A stretch of DNA of 64,000 bases from Leptolyngbyaceae cyanobacterium C42_A2020_001 (GTDB lineage: Bacteria; Cyanobacteriota; Cyanobacteriia; Leptolyngbyales; Leptolyngbyaceae): the NCBI GenBank assembly GCA_015272515.1, contig JACYLN010000115.1, positions 124,001 through 188,000 of the forward strand, read 5' to 3'. The position numbers and the translations under genes were made by a program. Shown here piece by piece: positions 1 to 7,725 of the stretch. Every line of letters begins with the position of its first letter. The stretch's first letter is position 1. The notes under the pieces were generated by a model. It was not told where the DNA came from, searched no databases, and saw nothing but the letters and a program-made list of their open reading frames with translations.

Positions 1-648
1 ATGGCACCCCTACCAGACATGATTGATATTTTGTCGAACTACCCTGATAGTGTGTTGCTGATGGATGAGGCTCACGCATCGGGAGCGATCGGCGCAACTG
101 GACGAGGCATTTACGAATACTTCAACCTCACGCCGCAAGATGCGATTGATCGGGGCGTGGTTCCTCTGATCATGACAACGTTCTCCAAATTTGGCGCATC
201 CGTGGGTGCGGCGATTAGTACTCACGTTCCCGAACTGAAGCCGCTGCTAAACGTATCTCCCACATCGATCGGAACCTGCTCTCTGGCTCCTCCACTCACA
301 GCCGCCGCTTTGCAGAGTTTACGCATTGTGCAGCAACAGCCGGAACTGGTAACTCGTTTGCAGGAGAATACTCGCTATTTGCGATCGCGTCTGGCAGCGC
401 ACGATTTCATGGCGATCGGCGAAACCAACGTTGTTCCCGTGATCTTGCCGTCCGAAGTGAATCCCAAACTGTACGCTAGGGAAATGTTGGACTACGGCAT
501 TTGGGTGTCGCCCATCTGGTTTATCGCCAAGCCACGGATTCGCATCACCGTCAATGCACTCCACACGCGTGAGGAGATGGATCGGCTGGTGGCGGCAATG
601 GTCAAGGTCCGCGATCGCGCCTTCAAACCCACAACCATTAGTGCTTAA
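1..648 (+). CDS. Alpha-oxoamine synthase-like PLP enzyme (8-amino-7-oxononanoate synthase / serine palmitoyltransferase family), 3' part
   Basis: This is the C-terminal part of a fold-type I PLP-dependent acyltransferase; the window opens inside the gene, so the ATG at position 1 is an internal Met and not the start. Seen: the cofactor Asp/His strand LLMDEAHASG (residues 19-28), the Schiff-base lysine in TTFSKFGAS (K63), and a C-terminal small domain with the usual RIRITVNALHT segment. The family condenses an acyl-CoA or acyl-ACP with an amino acid and releases CO2. The 215 residues correspond to about the last half of a 390-420 residue enzyme. The substrate cannot be read from this part: BioF, a KBL-like enzyme and a sphingolipid-type synthase all remain possible. 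Confidence 0.8.
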   Translation: MAPLPDMIDILSNYPDSVLLMDEAHASGAIGATGRGIYEYFNLTPQDAIDRGVVPLIMTTFSKFGASVGAAISTHVPELKPLLNVSPTSIGTCSLAPPLTAAALQSLRIVQQQPELVTRLQENTRYLRSRLAAHDFMAIGETNVVPVILPSEVNPKLYAREMLDYGIWVSPIWFIAKPRIRITVNALHTREEMDRLVAAMVKVRDRAFKPTTISA

Positions 649-1027
649 CGCTTTTTGGGCTTGTTTATAGGGGGCTAGGGAAGGTTAAGGGGATGGAAAA
701 GATAGGGAAGATGAAGAGGATAGAGAGGGCGAGGATGATAAATTCCTTTGACCTCCTCCACTTCCTCACCTGCTCATCTCCTTTACCTTCTCCATCTTCT
801 AACTCCCCCTCCCATAACTTCTGACCTTGCCCTACCTGCATTGACCTTTCACCCATTTGGATGACCAACCCGAATGATGTGATCTGGGGTTGCTCAACCG
901 TATATTAAAAGCATTGAACTCGTTCATCTCAAAGCCAAACGCAACAGAGCCAAGAATGGCAGCGAGACGGAAGTAAGGGTAATCTCCTGAAGGAACGCGC
1001 CTCACTCTTACGCTACATGGAGGCGTT
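649..1027. other. Intergenic region with a purine/pyrimidine palindrome
   Basis: This 379 bp gap holds no convincing gene. About 670-745 is almost pure purine on the + strand, and about 752-835 is almost pure pyrimidine, so the two halves can fold back as a long imperfect hairpin (listed separately as a repeat). The last 150 bases are mixed-composition upstream sequence of the DUF4278 gene. An open frame on the minus strand across the palindrome has strongly biased composition and is not taken as a gene. Confidence 0.6.
670..838. repeat. Purine-rich / pyrimidine-rich imperfect inverted repeat
   Basis: A G/A-rich left arm (about 670-747) is followed by a C/T-rich right arm (about 752-838). 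The reverse complement of the right arm resembles the left arm in segments such as GATGGAGAAGG against GATGGAAAAGA. The left arm core at 692-706 (GATGGAAAAGATAGG) matches 14 of 15 bases in a purine tract inside menE (37627-37641). It may act as a terminator between the flanking + strand genes. Related tracts lie near 30.3, 33.0, 36.3, 37.6 and 52.1 kb. Confidence 0.6.
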
Positions 1028-1477
1028 ATGCAACTAATTTATCGTGGTGTTCGCTACAACTACCAACCAGCCGATGTTGAGATTCAACCTGGGGCGATCG
1101 CGGGCAAATATCGGGGATCTGCTTTGCACTTTCGCAACGCAACTGCAAAGTTAACAGAAGCCCAACCTGCTCTTAGATTGATCTATCGCGGAACTCAATA
1201 CAGTAAAGGTGTGACGCAATCAGCAACTGTTGCTCAACCGATTGCAACTGCTCAAAAACCCTTTGAACTGATCTATCGCGGTGTTCGTTATCAATCTGCT
1301 TCAGCAAAAACTGCTCAAGTAAACCCAATCCAGGATGATGTTCGTGAAGTGGCAATGAAGCAACGCCTCAATCACCAAAAACGTGAACTGGCAGTACTTG
1401 GACGGTTTGAAGATGCGATCGCGGCTCCCACTTCTTCCTGGGTTCACTACAACAACCATCAAGGTTCAATGAGCTAG
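1028..1477 (+). CDS. DUF4278 domain protein with three repeats
   Basis: A small, probably cytosolic cyanobacterial protein of unknown function. Three copies of the DUF4278 signature are visible: LIYRGVRYNYQP at residues 3-14, LIYRGTQYSKG near residue 52 and LIYRGVRYQSA near residue 81. The region after residue 95 is charged and unlike the repeats. The start is well supported, with GGAGG at 1019-1023 just before the ATG. DUF4278 proteins are usually shorter with one or two units, so three units is on the long side. A terminator hairpin follows about 60 bases downstream, suggesting a single-gene transcript. Confidence 0.85.
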   Translation: MQLIYRGVRYNYQPADVEIQPGAIAGKYRGSALHFRNATAKLTEAQPALRLIYRGTQYSKGVTQSATVAQPIATAQKPFELIYRGVRYQSASAKTAQVNPIQDDVREVAMKQRLNHQKRELAVLGRFEDAIAAPTSSWVHYNNHQGSMS

Positions 1478-1863
1478 TGTTTGACTGACAACGCTTAAAC
1501 ACTGAGGTTGAGAGTTCACAACGTAGCTAGTTATGAAGGGCGTTTTCCACAAACGTCCTTTTTCATAGGAAACAATATCCCAGTGGGCAGTGTCCATCTT
1601 ATCAGGTGAGTTCTCTTGTAAAAATCTGCCTGATCTCCTCCCTTATGTACAGAGGTGTTCCCGGTGCTCACTTGTTATCATGGTGCTTGAATATGCATCG
1701 ACTATTTGTAATCTACTGAGTAGCACCACTTCCTTCTAATAGGGGTTGAATCGTGACCTGGCAATGCCTTGCTTTTGGTGGAAAGCTGTTACTGAAACGA
1801 CTATAAGATGCTGCTAAATCAATCAGGGTCACTCACTCTACCATTCTTCATAAGGGTAGTAGC
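1478..1863. other. Intergenic region upstream of the FecR-domain gene
   Basis: This 386 bp gap carries the terminator of the DUF4278 gene near 1536-1563 and presumably the promoter of the FecR-domain gene. I see no open frame with a ribosome-binding site and no recognised RNA motif. Confidence 0.5.
1536..1563 (+). terminator. Rho-independent terminator after the DUF4278 gene
   Basis: GGGCGTTT pairs with AAACGTCC (one G-U pair) around a five-base loop and is followed by a run of T. The hairpin lies 60 bases after the stop codon. Confidence 0.75.
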
Positions 1864-3198
1864 ATGACCATGCCGATTATGTCTCGTAAGTGGACTCTAA
1901 TATTGACAGTGTTGTTTTTAGGCGGCAATCTGGGGTGGGCGATCGATCGCGTAGATGCAGCAACTCCATTGAGTCAAGCGACTGTTCAAGCCATTCGTAA
2001 TTCAGTTCAACTGTTTTTAAAGGAGCGACAACCTCGTCCAGCTAAGGTTAAAGACACGATCGCACCTGGAGATGCGTTGAAGACGGCCCGTGCCTCCATG
2101 GTGGAGTTGCAGTTTAATGATCGCTCTCTGGCCCGCATTGGCGAATACGCTCTATTTCAGTTTGTGCCAAATACCCGCACGCTTCAGCTTAAAAATGGCA
2201 CCATCTTAATGCTAATTCCACCAGGGCAAGGAACTACGCAAATACGTACTCCCAACGCTGCCGCAGGAATTCGGGGGTCTGCCTTGTTTGTTCGCTACAT
2301 CCCCGAAACCGATACGACGATTGTGGGCGCACTGACAAATAGCGGCATTCAAGTTGCAACGGGTGACCAATCGGCCCAGCAGTCGCTGCAAGCGGGACAA
2401 ATGGCAGTGGTTGTGCAAAACCGGATCGAGCGCGTCTACAACTTTGATTTGCGAACCTTTTACCAAACGAGTGACCTGGTGAAAGGCTTAGAGTTGCAGT
2501 CTCGGAAGGAACTGACAACTGAACTAGACCCTGCGATCGCGGCTGTTCGGGAAGAAACCATTGAAGCGCTCGAAACTCAGTCGATCTCCAACACAGCAAC
2601 AACCATTCAAAATCCCAGCTTTTTACGCCGACCGTCCGCATCGATTGATGCCGAGTCTGAGCGTCGTTCGTTTAGTCGTAGTCGTTTCCAGCCTACTCAA
2701 GCCCAAGAACCATCAGCAACGAATCGTTCTGGTGGCAGGGTAAACTTACCTGAGGAGCGTTTGGGCGATCGCCAAAATGCGTTTCCTCCCACTCTTCTAC
2801 CAACCACAATCTCCCCCACCCTTTCGTTACCCAACAGTCCTCTAGTTACAACCTCCCCTGGGCAACCGGGAGTTCTTCCGGGAGTTGCGGGTGGAACTTC
2901 AGGAGGTCGAGGTGGCAATCCGTTTGGCGGACCTCCGGGACGAACGGGCAGTGCTCCGGGTCTTTCGGGTAATACTCCTGGACAGAGTGGCGGTACGGCA
3001 GGTCCTCCAGGGCAAACAGGTGCTGCTCCAGGATTGTCTGGAAATACACCTGGACAAAGCAGTGGTGTCTCAGGTCCTCCGGGACAAACGGGCACCGCTC
3101 CTGGTCTTTCGGGCAACACCCCCGGACAGAGTGGCGGTACGGCAGGTCCTCCAGGGCAAACAGGTGCTGCTCCGGGTCTTTCGGGTGCTACGCCTTAG
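1864..3198 (+). CDS. Secreted FecR-domain protein with a collagen-like Gly/Pro-rich tail
   Basis: An exported protein of unknown role. Residues 1-33 look like a signal peptide (KWTLILTVLFLGGNLGWA, then a probable cut near AATP). Residues about 60-180 match the FecR fold as found in many cyanobacterial proteins: an imposed-property repeat with TARASMVELQFNDRS, LKNGTILMLIPPG and TPNAAAGIRGSALFVR. Residues 215-345 are low-complexity and Ser/Pro-rich. The last 88 residues are four copies of a 24-residue Gly-x-y unit containing PGLSGNTPGQSGG. In ferric-citrate systems FecR is a sigma regulator, but no sigma or TonB gene is nearby, so a cell-surface or ligand-binding role is more likely here (inference). 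Confidence 0.75.
   Translation: MTMPIMSRKWTLILTVLFLGGNLGWAIDRVDAATPLSQATVQAIRNSVQLFLKERQPRPAKVKDTIAPGDALKTARASMVELQFNDRSLARIGEYALFQFVPNTRTLQLKNGTILMLIPPGQGTTQIRTPNAAAGIRGSALFVRYIPETDTTIVGALTNSGIQVATGDQSAQQSLQAGQMAVVVQNRIERVYNFDLRTFYQTSDLVKGLELQSRKELTTELDPAIAAVREETIEALETQSISNTATTIQNPSFLRRPSASIDAESERRSFSRSRFQPTQAQEPSATNRSGGRVNLPEERLGDRQNAFPPTLLPTTISPTLSLPNSPLVTTSPGQPGVLPGVAGGTSGGRGGNPFGGPPGRTGSAPGLSGNTPGQSGGTAGPPGQTGAAPGLSGNTPGQSSGVSGPPGQTGTAPGLSGNTPGQSGGTAGPPGQTGAAPGLSGATP
2932..3195 (+). repeat. 72 bp tandem coding repeat (collagen-like)
   Basis: Three full and one partial copy of a 72 bp unit encode PPGQTGAAPGLSGNTPGQSG-type peptides at the C-terminus of the FecR-domain protein. The copies differ mainly at synonymous positions, which points to expansion followed by drift under selection on the protein. 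Confidence 0.85.
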
Positions 3199-3211
3199 TA
3201 TTGAATCAAAT

Positions 3212-3233
3212 ATTGAGTCACTAGTGACTCAAT
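3212..3233. terminator. Bidirectional terminator-like perfect palindrome
   Basis: ATTGAGTCACT and its exact reverse complement form a 22 bp palindrome between the convergent FecR-domain gene and the response-regulator gene. A short T-rich stretch follows on the + strand. A terminator role is likely; a regulator-binding site is the alternative. Confidence 0.5.
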
Positions 3234-3653
3234 TTACTCAATCGTCGATATGGAGTAATGACTGGACGGTTGCTTGCTTAGCCAGTAGAGCAACTGTTCA
3301 ATGATTGAGAGCAATTCTTCTAAATCAATTGGTTTCCGCACAAATTCGGTAGCACCCACAGCCAATCCCTTAACTCGACAGGCTTCGATCGACGCTGTGA
3401 CCAGCACAATGGGAATTGATCTGAAGTTGCTATCTCGCCGAATTTTCCGAGTTAGCTCATACCCATTGGTTCCGGGCATCATTACGTCCAACAGCACCAG
3501 GTCGGGCGGAGAGATTTGGATACTCTCGAAGGCTGCGATCGCGTTATCCGCAACTTCGACTTCGTACCCTTCTGTTTGTAGAAAGGTTTGAATTAAAAAT
3601 AAATTGTCGGGCACATCATCGACCACTAAAATCCGGCATTTTTTAGAAGACAT
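3234..3653 (-). CDS. Single-domain response regulator (CheY-like)
   Basis: A stand-alone receiver domain of 139 residues with no output domain. Conserved positions are all present: acidic pair D12-D13, phospho-acceptor D56 in LVLLDVMMPG, T86 and K107 in FVRKPID. It presumably relays phosphate or controls a partner kinase by protein contact. No histidine kinase is next to it; the neighbouring minus-strand gene (3688-4002) is a small unknown protein 34 bases upstream and may be co-transcribed. Confidence 0.9.
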   Translation of the reverse strand: MSSKKCRILVVDDVPDNLFLIQTFLQTEGYEVEVADNAIAAFESIQISPPDLVLLDVMMPGTNGYELTRKIRRDSNFRSIPIVLVTASIEACRVKGLAVGATEFVRKPIDLEELLSIIEQLLYWLSKQPSSHYSISTIE

Positions 3654-3687
3654 AATGTATGCCCAGCTTACAAAGTTATATAGAGCA

Positions 3688-4002
3688 TTAACGGCTGCTG
3701 CTGAGTACCGCTAACACCGATTGAACTAGAGAATCTGCGGCTGCGCCGTGTTCCCACTCATCCACAATATCGTAGTCTCTCCATTCATCCAACAGTCTCA
3801 ATAAACTGACAACTGCAAGATCTTGCCGAATCAGTTCCATGACTAATTCCAATGCATCTTGAGCAGAGGGGAAAAATTTAATTTCAATACGCCCCGCTAA
3901 GTGGTGATACCAGACTCCCATCCAACCTAGCTCTGTTTCTAAAACTTCGATTTTTTGTCCTAAGTAGTTCATAATGCTGCGACCTAATGAACCTATCCCC
4001 AT
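3688..4002 (-). CDS. Hypothetical protein, 104 residues
   Basis: I do not recognise a family. The product is soluble and acidic, with a hydrophobic strand pattern (IEVLETELGWMGVWYHHL) followed by helices rich in Leu and Asp. It lies upstream of, and in the same direction as, the single-domain response regulator, so the two may form a small operon. The start is uncertain: the next in-frame Met (residue 11, MNYLGQKIEV) would give a 94-residue protein, and neither start has a clear ribosome-binding site. Confidence 0.6.
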   Translation of the reverse strand: MGIGSLGRSIMNYLGQKIEVLETELGWMGVWYHHLAGRIEIKFFPSAQDALELVMELIRQDLAVVSLLRLLDEWRDYDIVDEWEHGAAADSLVQSVLAVLSSSR

Positions 4003-4143
4003 TAGTGTAGTTGAACGGTTTCAAGCTCCCTATCTACTCTAAGAAGCGTTCTTTCCATGAAAGTTCTCTATCTTAGGTTGGTATATGTGGCTCAATGGGT
4101 GCCTAATCCTGTACTCGCGATCGCATCGCAAAAAATTACATCG

Positions 4144-5253
4144 CTAAAACGTTAACACGGTGCGGATTGCCTCTCCTTTGTGCATTAAATCGAATGCTTC
4201 ATTCACCTGAGCGATCGGCATTACGTTGGTAACCAAGTCATCAATGTTGATTTTGCCATCCATATACCAGTCCACAATTTTTGGCACATCCGTGCGTCCT
4301 CTAGCACCGCCAAATGCACTCCCCTTCCATACACGACCCGTTACTAACTGAAACGGGCGGGTACTAATTTCTTCTCCTGCTCCGGCAACCCCAATGATAA
4401 CGCTGACTCCCCAACCCTTATGGCAGCACTCTAATGCTTGTCGCATGACATGGACATTGCCAATACACTCAAAGCTGTAATCGGCTCCACCTTTTGTTAG
4501 CTCAACTAAGTAAGCAACCAGGTCGCCTTCAACTTCTTTAGGATTGACAAAATGAGTCATCCCTAGCTTTTCTGCAAGTTCCTTTTTCTGTGGATTCAAG
4601 TCTACACCGATGATCATATTGGCTCCTACCATGCGGCATCCTTGAATTACATTGAGTCCAATCCCACCCAAACCAAATACGACAACATTAGCGCCAGGTT
4701 CTACTTTTGCAGTGTAGAGGATGGCTCCAATGCCTGTCGTGACTCCACAGCCGATGTAGCACACTTTGTCAAAGGGCGCATCCTCACGAATTTTGGCGAG
4801 AGCAATTTCAGGCAATACTGTGTAGTTAGCAAAGGTGGAGGTGCCCATGTAGTGATGAATGAGGGTACCTGCTTGAGAAAAGCGACTGGTGCCATCGGGC
4901 ATTAAACCTTTTCCTTGAGTTGCCCGAATTGCCTGACATAAATTTGTTTTACGGCTCAAGCAGTATTCACAATTGCGACACTCTGGCGTGTAAAGCGGAA
5001 TGACATGATCACCGGGTTTGAGATTGGTAACACCAGAGCCAATTTCTACGACTACTCCTGCCCCTTCGTGCCCTAGAATGGTTGGGAATAACCCTTCTGG
5101 ATCGCGCCCAGACAGGGTGTAGGCATCGGTATGACAAACGCCTGTTGCTTTGATTTCAACCAATACTTCTCCCTCTTTGGGACCTTCTAGCTGAACTGTT
5201 TCGATGCTTAAAGGTTTTCCGGGTTCATAGGCCACAGCGGCTTTAATATCCAT
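4144..5253 (-). CDS. frmA: S-(hydroxymethyl)glutathione dehydrogenase / class III alcohol dehydrogenase
   Basis: A zinc- and NAD-dependent medium-chain dehydrogenase that oxidises the glutathione adduct of formaldehyde and can also reduce S-nitrosoglutathione. Visible features: catalytic zinc ligands C40 and H62 (GHEGAGV), structural zinc cysteines C92, C95, C98 and C106, and the NAD-binding turn [12 protein letters not shown] near residue 196. The length of 369 residues is normal for class III ADH. The gene stands alone; no formyl-glutathione hydrolase gene follows in this window. Confidence 0.95.
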   Translation of the reverse strand: MDIKAAVAYEPGKPLSIETVQLEGPKEGEVLVEIKATGVCHTDAYTLSGRDPEGLFPTILGHEGAGVVVEIGSGVTNLKPGDHVIPLYTPECRNCEYCLSRKTNLCQAIRATQGKGLMPDGTSRFSQAGTLIHHYMGTSTFANYTVLPEIALAKIREDAPFDKVCYIGCGVTTGIGAILYTAKVEPGANVVVFGLGGIGLNVIQGCRMVGANMIIGVDLNPQKKELAEKLGMTHFVNPKEVEGDLVAYLVELTKGGADYSFECIGNVHVMRQALECCHKGWGVSVIIGVAGAGEEISTRPFQLVTGRVWKGSAFGGARGRTDVPKIVDWYMDGKINIDDLVTNVMPIAQVNEAFDLMHKGEAIRTVLTF

Positions 5254-5293
5254 GGGGTTCTCAGCTAAGAAAGGGTGATTTAATCGTGCTTAT

Positions 5294-5380
5294 TATAGCG
5301 ATGGTGAGTCAGCTTAGGACACGACCACGGTTGGTTAAACCGTGGTCTAAAAAGGTTGACTAACAGCCGATTGTTCTATA
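5294..5380. repeat. MITE-like repeat, copy A
   Basis: The left end (TATAGCGATGGT, then GTCAGCTTAGGACA) and the right end (GGTTGACTAACAGCCG, then TTGTTCTAT) match copy B at 12384-12467 in about 24 of 28 and 22 of 26 positions, while the centres differ. The centre of this copy is a perfect 10 bp stem GACCACGGTT / AACCGTGGTC. There is no coding capacity. Conserved ends with a free middle suggest a small non-autonomous transposable element, although the parent element is not in this window. Confidence 0.5.
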
Positions 5381-5534
5381 AGTCCAACATCAGCTATATC
5401 AATCGCGATCGCAGTCCTGGGGTAGCCATTCAGGTTCTTTTTATCCACACTAGGGCGCAACGTACCGTAACCATAATTCCCCGGATTAGAAATGCAGCGG
5501 TTTGAAAGGGAATGTTACAGCTAGCCGGAGTCAG

Positions 5535-5562
5535 TTGACAAAACCAAATCTCATGCTAAATA
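5535..5562 (+). promoter_or_regulatory. Sigma-70-type promoter
   Basis: TTGACA at 5535-5540 is separated by 16 bases from TAAATA at 5557-5562. Transcription would start near 5569 and run into the possible small ORF at 5650. Confidence 0.5.
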
Positions 5563-5649
5563 TAGAGGCTAATTCTATAGCTTAGGGCATAAGACGCTGG
5601 ATGTAGTGGTGTTTTGTGCTGCGATTACCCACTTCAGAGAGTAAAACTT

Positions 5650-5805
5650 ATGTCTTCCACAACTGCAATCAAAACCACCTGCCAACATCAAAGAGCATTC
5701 TGCGTTCCAGAAGAAGAAAAAGTCACGTTTACCAGAAACCGCTCAAGTTTTGCCATCTCCAGCGCCCCAAGCCGTTTCAAAGCGGCAACGCGAGTGCTTG
5801 AGTGA
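5650..5805 (+). CDS. Possible small protein, 51 residues
   Basis: I do not recognise this peptide (begins MSSTTAIKTTC). In favour of a gene: a -35/-10 promoter about 90 bases upstream and a GAGAG ribosome-binding-like sequence about nine bases before the ATG. Against: ordinary chance length, no known domain, and a competing open frame on the other strand. The product is basic and Ser/Thr-rich with two Cys. A non-coding RNA from the same promoter is an alternative. Confidence 0.3.
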   Translation: MSSTTAIKTTCQHQRAFCVPEEEKVTFTRNRSSFAISSAPSRFKAATRVLE

Positions 5806-5826
5806 CTGGAGCCATGCTTCATAGAT

Positions 5827-6414
5827 TCAGATTCTAATTCGACCAACGAGCTTTGTTGGATTGTTTGGTAAGGGTTGTAGCACAATCATCTCACCCTGTT
5901 GCGGAAAGATGTTAGTGAGTGCAGTGATATTAACTTGATGAGTTACCAGAATAGTGACTCCTTGAGTTTTTTGTTGTTCTATTAAAAAGTTTCTAAGTGC
6001 TCTGGTTTGCCGTTGCTCTGCGCTCGGATTTTGGAAGAATGAGTTTAACGGAGAGAAGGGTTCTACGGGAGCCAGGTTTAGCAATCGCGCTGTATCCAGG
6101 CAGCGGCACCACTGGCTGGAGAGTACTCTAGTCACTCGAATATTGCGGCGACGAAATACTTGCCCAATTGTTATGGCTTGCGATCGCCCCCCTGCCGAAA
6201 GATTTCGCTGGGTGGAGCAATCATTTAACCGAAAGTTTGGTGGATCGCCTGTTCCAGGAGCTTCTGCGTGACGTATGAGCACAACTGCGCCTGACTTTTC
6301 TTGCTGCAAAAATTTCCACGTTGTATCAGTGTTGGAGGCATGGATAGGTTGTTCTTGAGATAGATGCCATATCAATAAAAGAGTGCTGATGCCAGCGACG
6401 ATTGTCCATTTCAT
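5827..6414 (-). CDS. Histidine phosphatase superfamily protein, probably exported
   Basis: A 195-residue branch-1 histidine phosphatase (phosphoglycerate mutase/SixA-like). The RH motif is R48-H49 in VVLIRHAEAPG, and a second His lies in ILVTHQVNITAL. Residues 1-26 form a signal peptide or membrane anchor (IVAGISTLLLIWHL), so the enzyme probably acts in the periplasm. The segment with CSTQRNLSAGGRSQA is typical of the subfamily often annotated as exported histidine phosphatases. The natural substrate is unknown. Confidence 0.8.
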   Translation of the reverse strand: MKWTIVAGISTLLLIWHLSQEQPIHASNTDTTWKFLQQEKSGAVVLIRHAEAPGTGDPPNFRLNDCSTQRNLSAGGRSQAITIGQVFRRRNIRVTRVLSSQWCRCLDTARLLNLAPVEPFSPLNSFFQNPSAEQRQTRALRNFLIEQQKTQGVTILVTHQVNITALTNIFPQQGEMIVLQPLPNNPTKLVGRIRI

Positions 6415-6502
6415 CTTTCACACTTGTGGTAGAGGAGCCTGAATAAATTGTCAGGTAGTATTCATATGTACAGTTTAATTTTTCATAAGAAAGGAGAGCT
6501 TT

Positions 6503-6685
6503 ATGAGTGCAGAAGATAGAGCAAAAGCAACTGCAAAAAACGTAGAAGGAAAAGTTCAAGAGTTTGTTGGTGATGTAACCGGCAATCCTGATCAAAAAGC
6601 AGAAGGAAAAGCAAAGCAAGTAGAAGCAAACGTGCGTCATTCTGTTGAAAATGTCAAGGATGATGTTAAGCGTGCGATTGACTAA
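6503..6685 (+). CDS. CsbD family stress protein
   Basis: A 60-residue, highly charged helical protein matching CsbD (begins MSAEDRAKATAKNVEGK; core VQEFVGDVTGNPDQKAEGKA). In Bacillus CsbD is a general-stress protein; its molecular role is unknown. The start has a strong AAGGAG site seven to twelve bases upstream. A strong terminator follows at 6724-6754, so it is probably transcribed alone. It sits at the head of a group of small stress-type genes (acidic protein, holin-like protein, DUF2382 pair). Confidence 0.9.
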   Translation: MSAEDRAKATAKNVEGKVQEFVGDVTGNPDQKAEGKAKQVEANVRHSVENVKDDVKRAID

Positions 6686-6723
6686 TCGGTTAACTTTGTA
6701 GTTCTTAGGTTTGGTGCAAATGG

Positions 6724-6754
6724 AAGTCTGAAGTGTTCGCTTCAGACTTTTTTC
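6724..6754 (+). terminator. Rho-independent terminator of the csbD-like gene
   Basis: AAGTCTGAAG and CTTCAGACTT form a perfect 10 bp stem around a six-base loop, followed by a T run. Confidence 0.9.
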
Positions 6755-6897
6755 TATTCGCCTTCTTCTACTAAAAATTCTATCTCCTTCCAGCGACAGA
6801 GGAAATCTAAAAAAACAACTACTCGACGGGTAGAAGTAAATTTAAGTGAGGGCTTGCATACTTAGATTATTCATTAAGTTGAGTTCTAAACAAACCT

Positions 6898-7248
6898 ATG
6901 ACAAACAATCCAAGAGTAGAATCTGATGTTTATGATCGTGGCATTGTGCCCGCTGAGACAGCAGCCCGTCAAGAACGTGAAGGCGAAGCCTATAAGCAAA
7001 CCCCACAAACCGAAGGCGATGACCAAATTGATACAGCAGGTGGCTATACTGTTGACCGGGAAGGTTTGTTGAATAACTACGCAGTTGAGCCTGAGATGTA
7101 CTACGAAGTTCCTGGAGATGCTCGTCAGGAAATCGAAGAAGACGTTGAAGAGCGTGCTGAAGAATTGCACGATATCAACGATAACGACGAAACTGGATTG
7201 CTGACTGAAGATGGCGATCGCCGTGGCAAGGGATCAGGCATTATCTAG
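6898..7248 (+). CDS. Acidic hypothetical protein, 116 residues
   Basis: A strongly acidic protein without hydrophobic segments, probably largely disordered (for example EEDVEERAEELHDINDNDE near residues 80-98). I do not recognise a named domain, although similar acidic proteins are common in cyanobacteria. It ends 19 bases before the holin-like membrane protein, and the two probably form an operon that stops at the hairpin near 7683. The genomic setting among CsbD and DUF2382 genes suggests a stress-linked role (inference). Confidence 0.75.
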   Translation: MTNNPRVESDVYDRGIVPAETAARQEREGEAYKQTPQTEGDDQIDTAGGYTVDREGLLNNYAVEPEMYYEVPGDARQEIEEDVEERAEELHDINDNDETGLLTEDGDRRGKGSGII

Positions 7249-7267
7249 ATAACAAAAGGAGCGTGTC

Positions 7268-7642
7268 ATGGTTGGTTTCCTCTTTACAACGTTAGCGACA
7301 GCATTGAGCTTATTAGTTGTTGATTTAGTCGTTCCCGGTGTGGATATTGCCAATTTTCCTGCCGCACTGATTGCAGCGATCGCATTGGGATTTGTTAACT
7401 CTTCCGTGAGACCTGTTTTGTCCACATTGTCGCTGCCTTTAAACTTAGCTACTTTGGGCTTATTCTCCTTAGTGGTCAACGGCATTTGTTTCTGGTTAGC
7501 AGCTTTATTTGTTCCTGGCTTTGCTGTTCATGGTTTATTGGCAATTATTTTAGGTCCTGTTCTTTTGTCGTTTGTAAATACCTTTTTGAGTAAGTACTTC
7601 GCGGAGCGCAATCCTGAAATTAATATCGGCACCGATGCGTAG
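7268..7642 (+). CDS. Phage-holin-family (PF04020-type) membrane protein
   Basis: A 124-residue integral membrane protein with about four transmembrane segments (residues 3-24, 28-50, 58-80, 88-110). The pattern with NSSVRPVLSTLSLPLN in the second loop is typical of the chromosomal 'phage holin family' also found in mycobacteria and cyanobacteria. Despite the name there is no lysis cassette nearby, so a phage function is not implied. The start is supported by AAAGGAG before the ATG. It follows the acidic-protein gene in the same operon. Confidence 0.85.
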   Translation: MVGFLFTTLATALSLLVVDLVVPGVDIANFPAALIAAIALGFVNSSVRPVLSTLSLPLNLATLGLFSLVVNGICFWLAALFVPGFAVHGLLAIILGPVLLSFVNTFLSKYFAERNPEINIGTDA

Positions 7643-7680
7643 TCGAAGCGATTCAGCAAATTCCTCAGACTCTTAAGCGT

Positions 7681-7711
7681 AAGGCACCTGGCAAACGGGT
7701 GTCTTTTTTTT
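7681..7711 (+). terminator. Rho-independent terminator after the holin-like gene
   Basis: GGCACC (7683-7688) pairs with GGTGTC (7698-7703), with one G-U pair, followed by seven or more T. The T run lies only some 15 bases before the next start codon. Confidence 0.85.
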
Positions 7712-7725
7712 GCTAATATGCTGTG

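Larger units (their letters stand above)
5254..5826. other. Intergenic region with a MITE-like repeat, a promoter and a possible small ORF
   Basis: This 573 bp gap contains the first copy of an 87 bp repeat (5294-5380), then about 150 bases with nothing recognised, a good sigma-70-type promoter (5535-5562) and a possible 51-residue ORF (5650-5805). These are listed separately. Confidence 0.5.

Noticed and set aside
1-3. ATG at position 1 as a real start codon
   Set aside because: The protein lacks the N-terminal half of its family, so the gene begins before the window.
665-868. Open frame on the minus strand over the purine/pyrimidine palindrome
   Set aside because: Composition is dictated by the repeat (mostly Glu, Lys, Pro, Ser, Phe), there is no domain, and no convincing start site.
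2697-3119. Long minus-strand Pro/Gly-rich open frame opposite the FecR-domain gene
   Set aside because: It is the mirror of the coding repeats; the + strand frame has a signal peptide, a known domain and a normal stop.
2932-3195. Regular 72 bp repeats considered as a CRISPR array
   Set aside because: Units are contiguous without unique spacers and are an in-frame part of a protein.
7268-7642. Holin-like gene as evidence of a prophage
   Set aside because: No other phage gene nearby; this family is common on chromosomes of cyanobacteria and mycobacteria.
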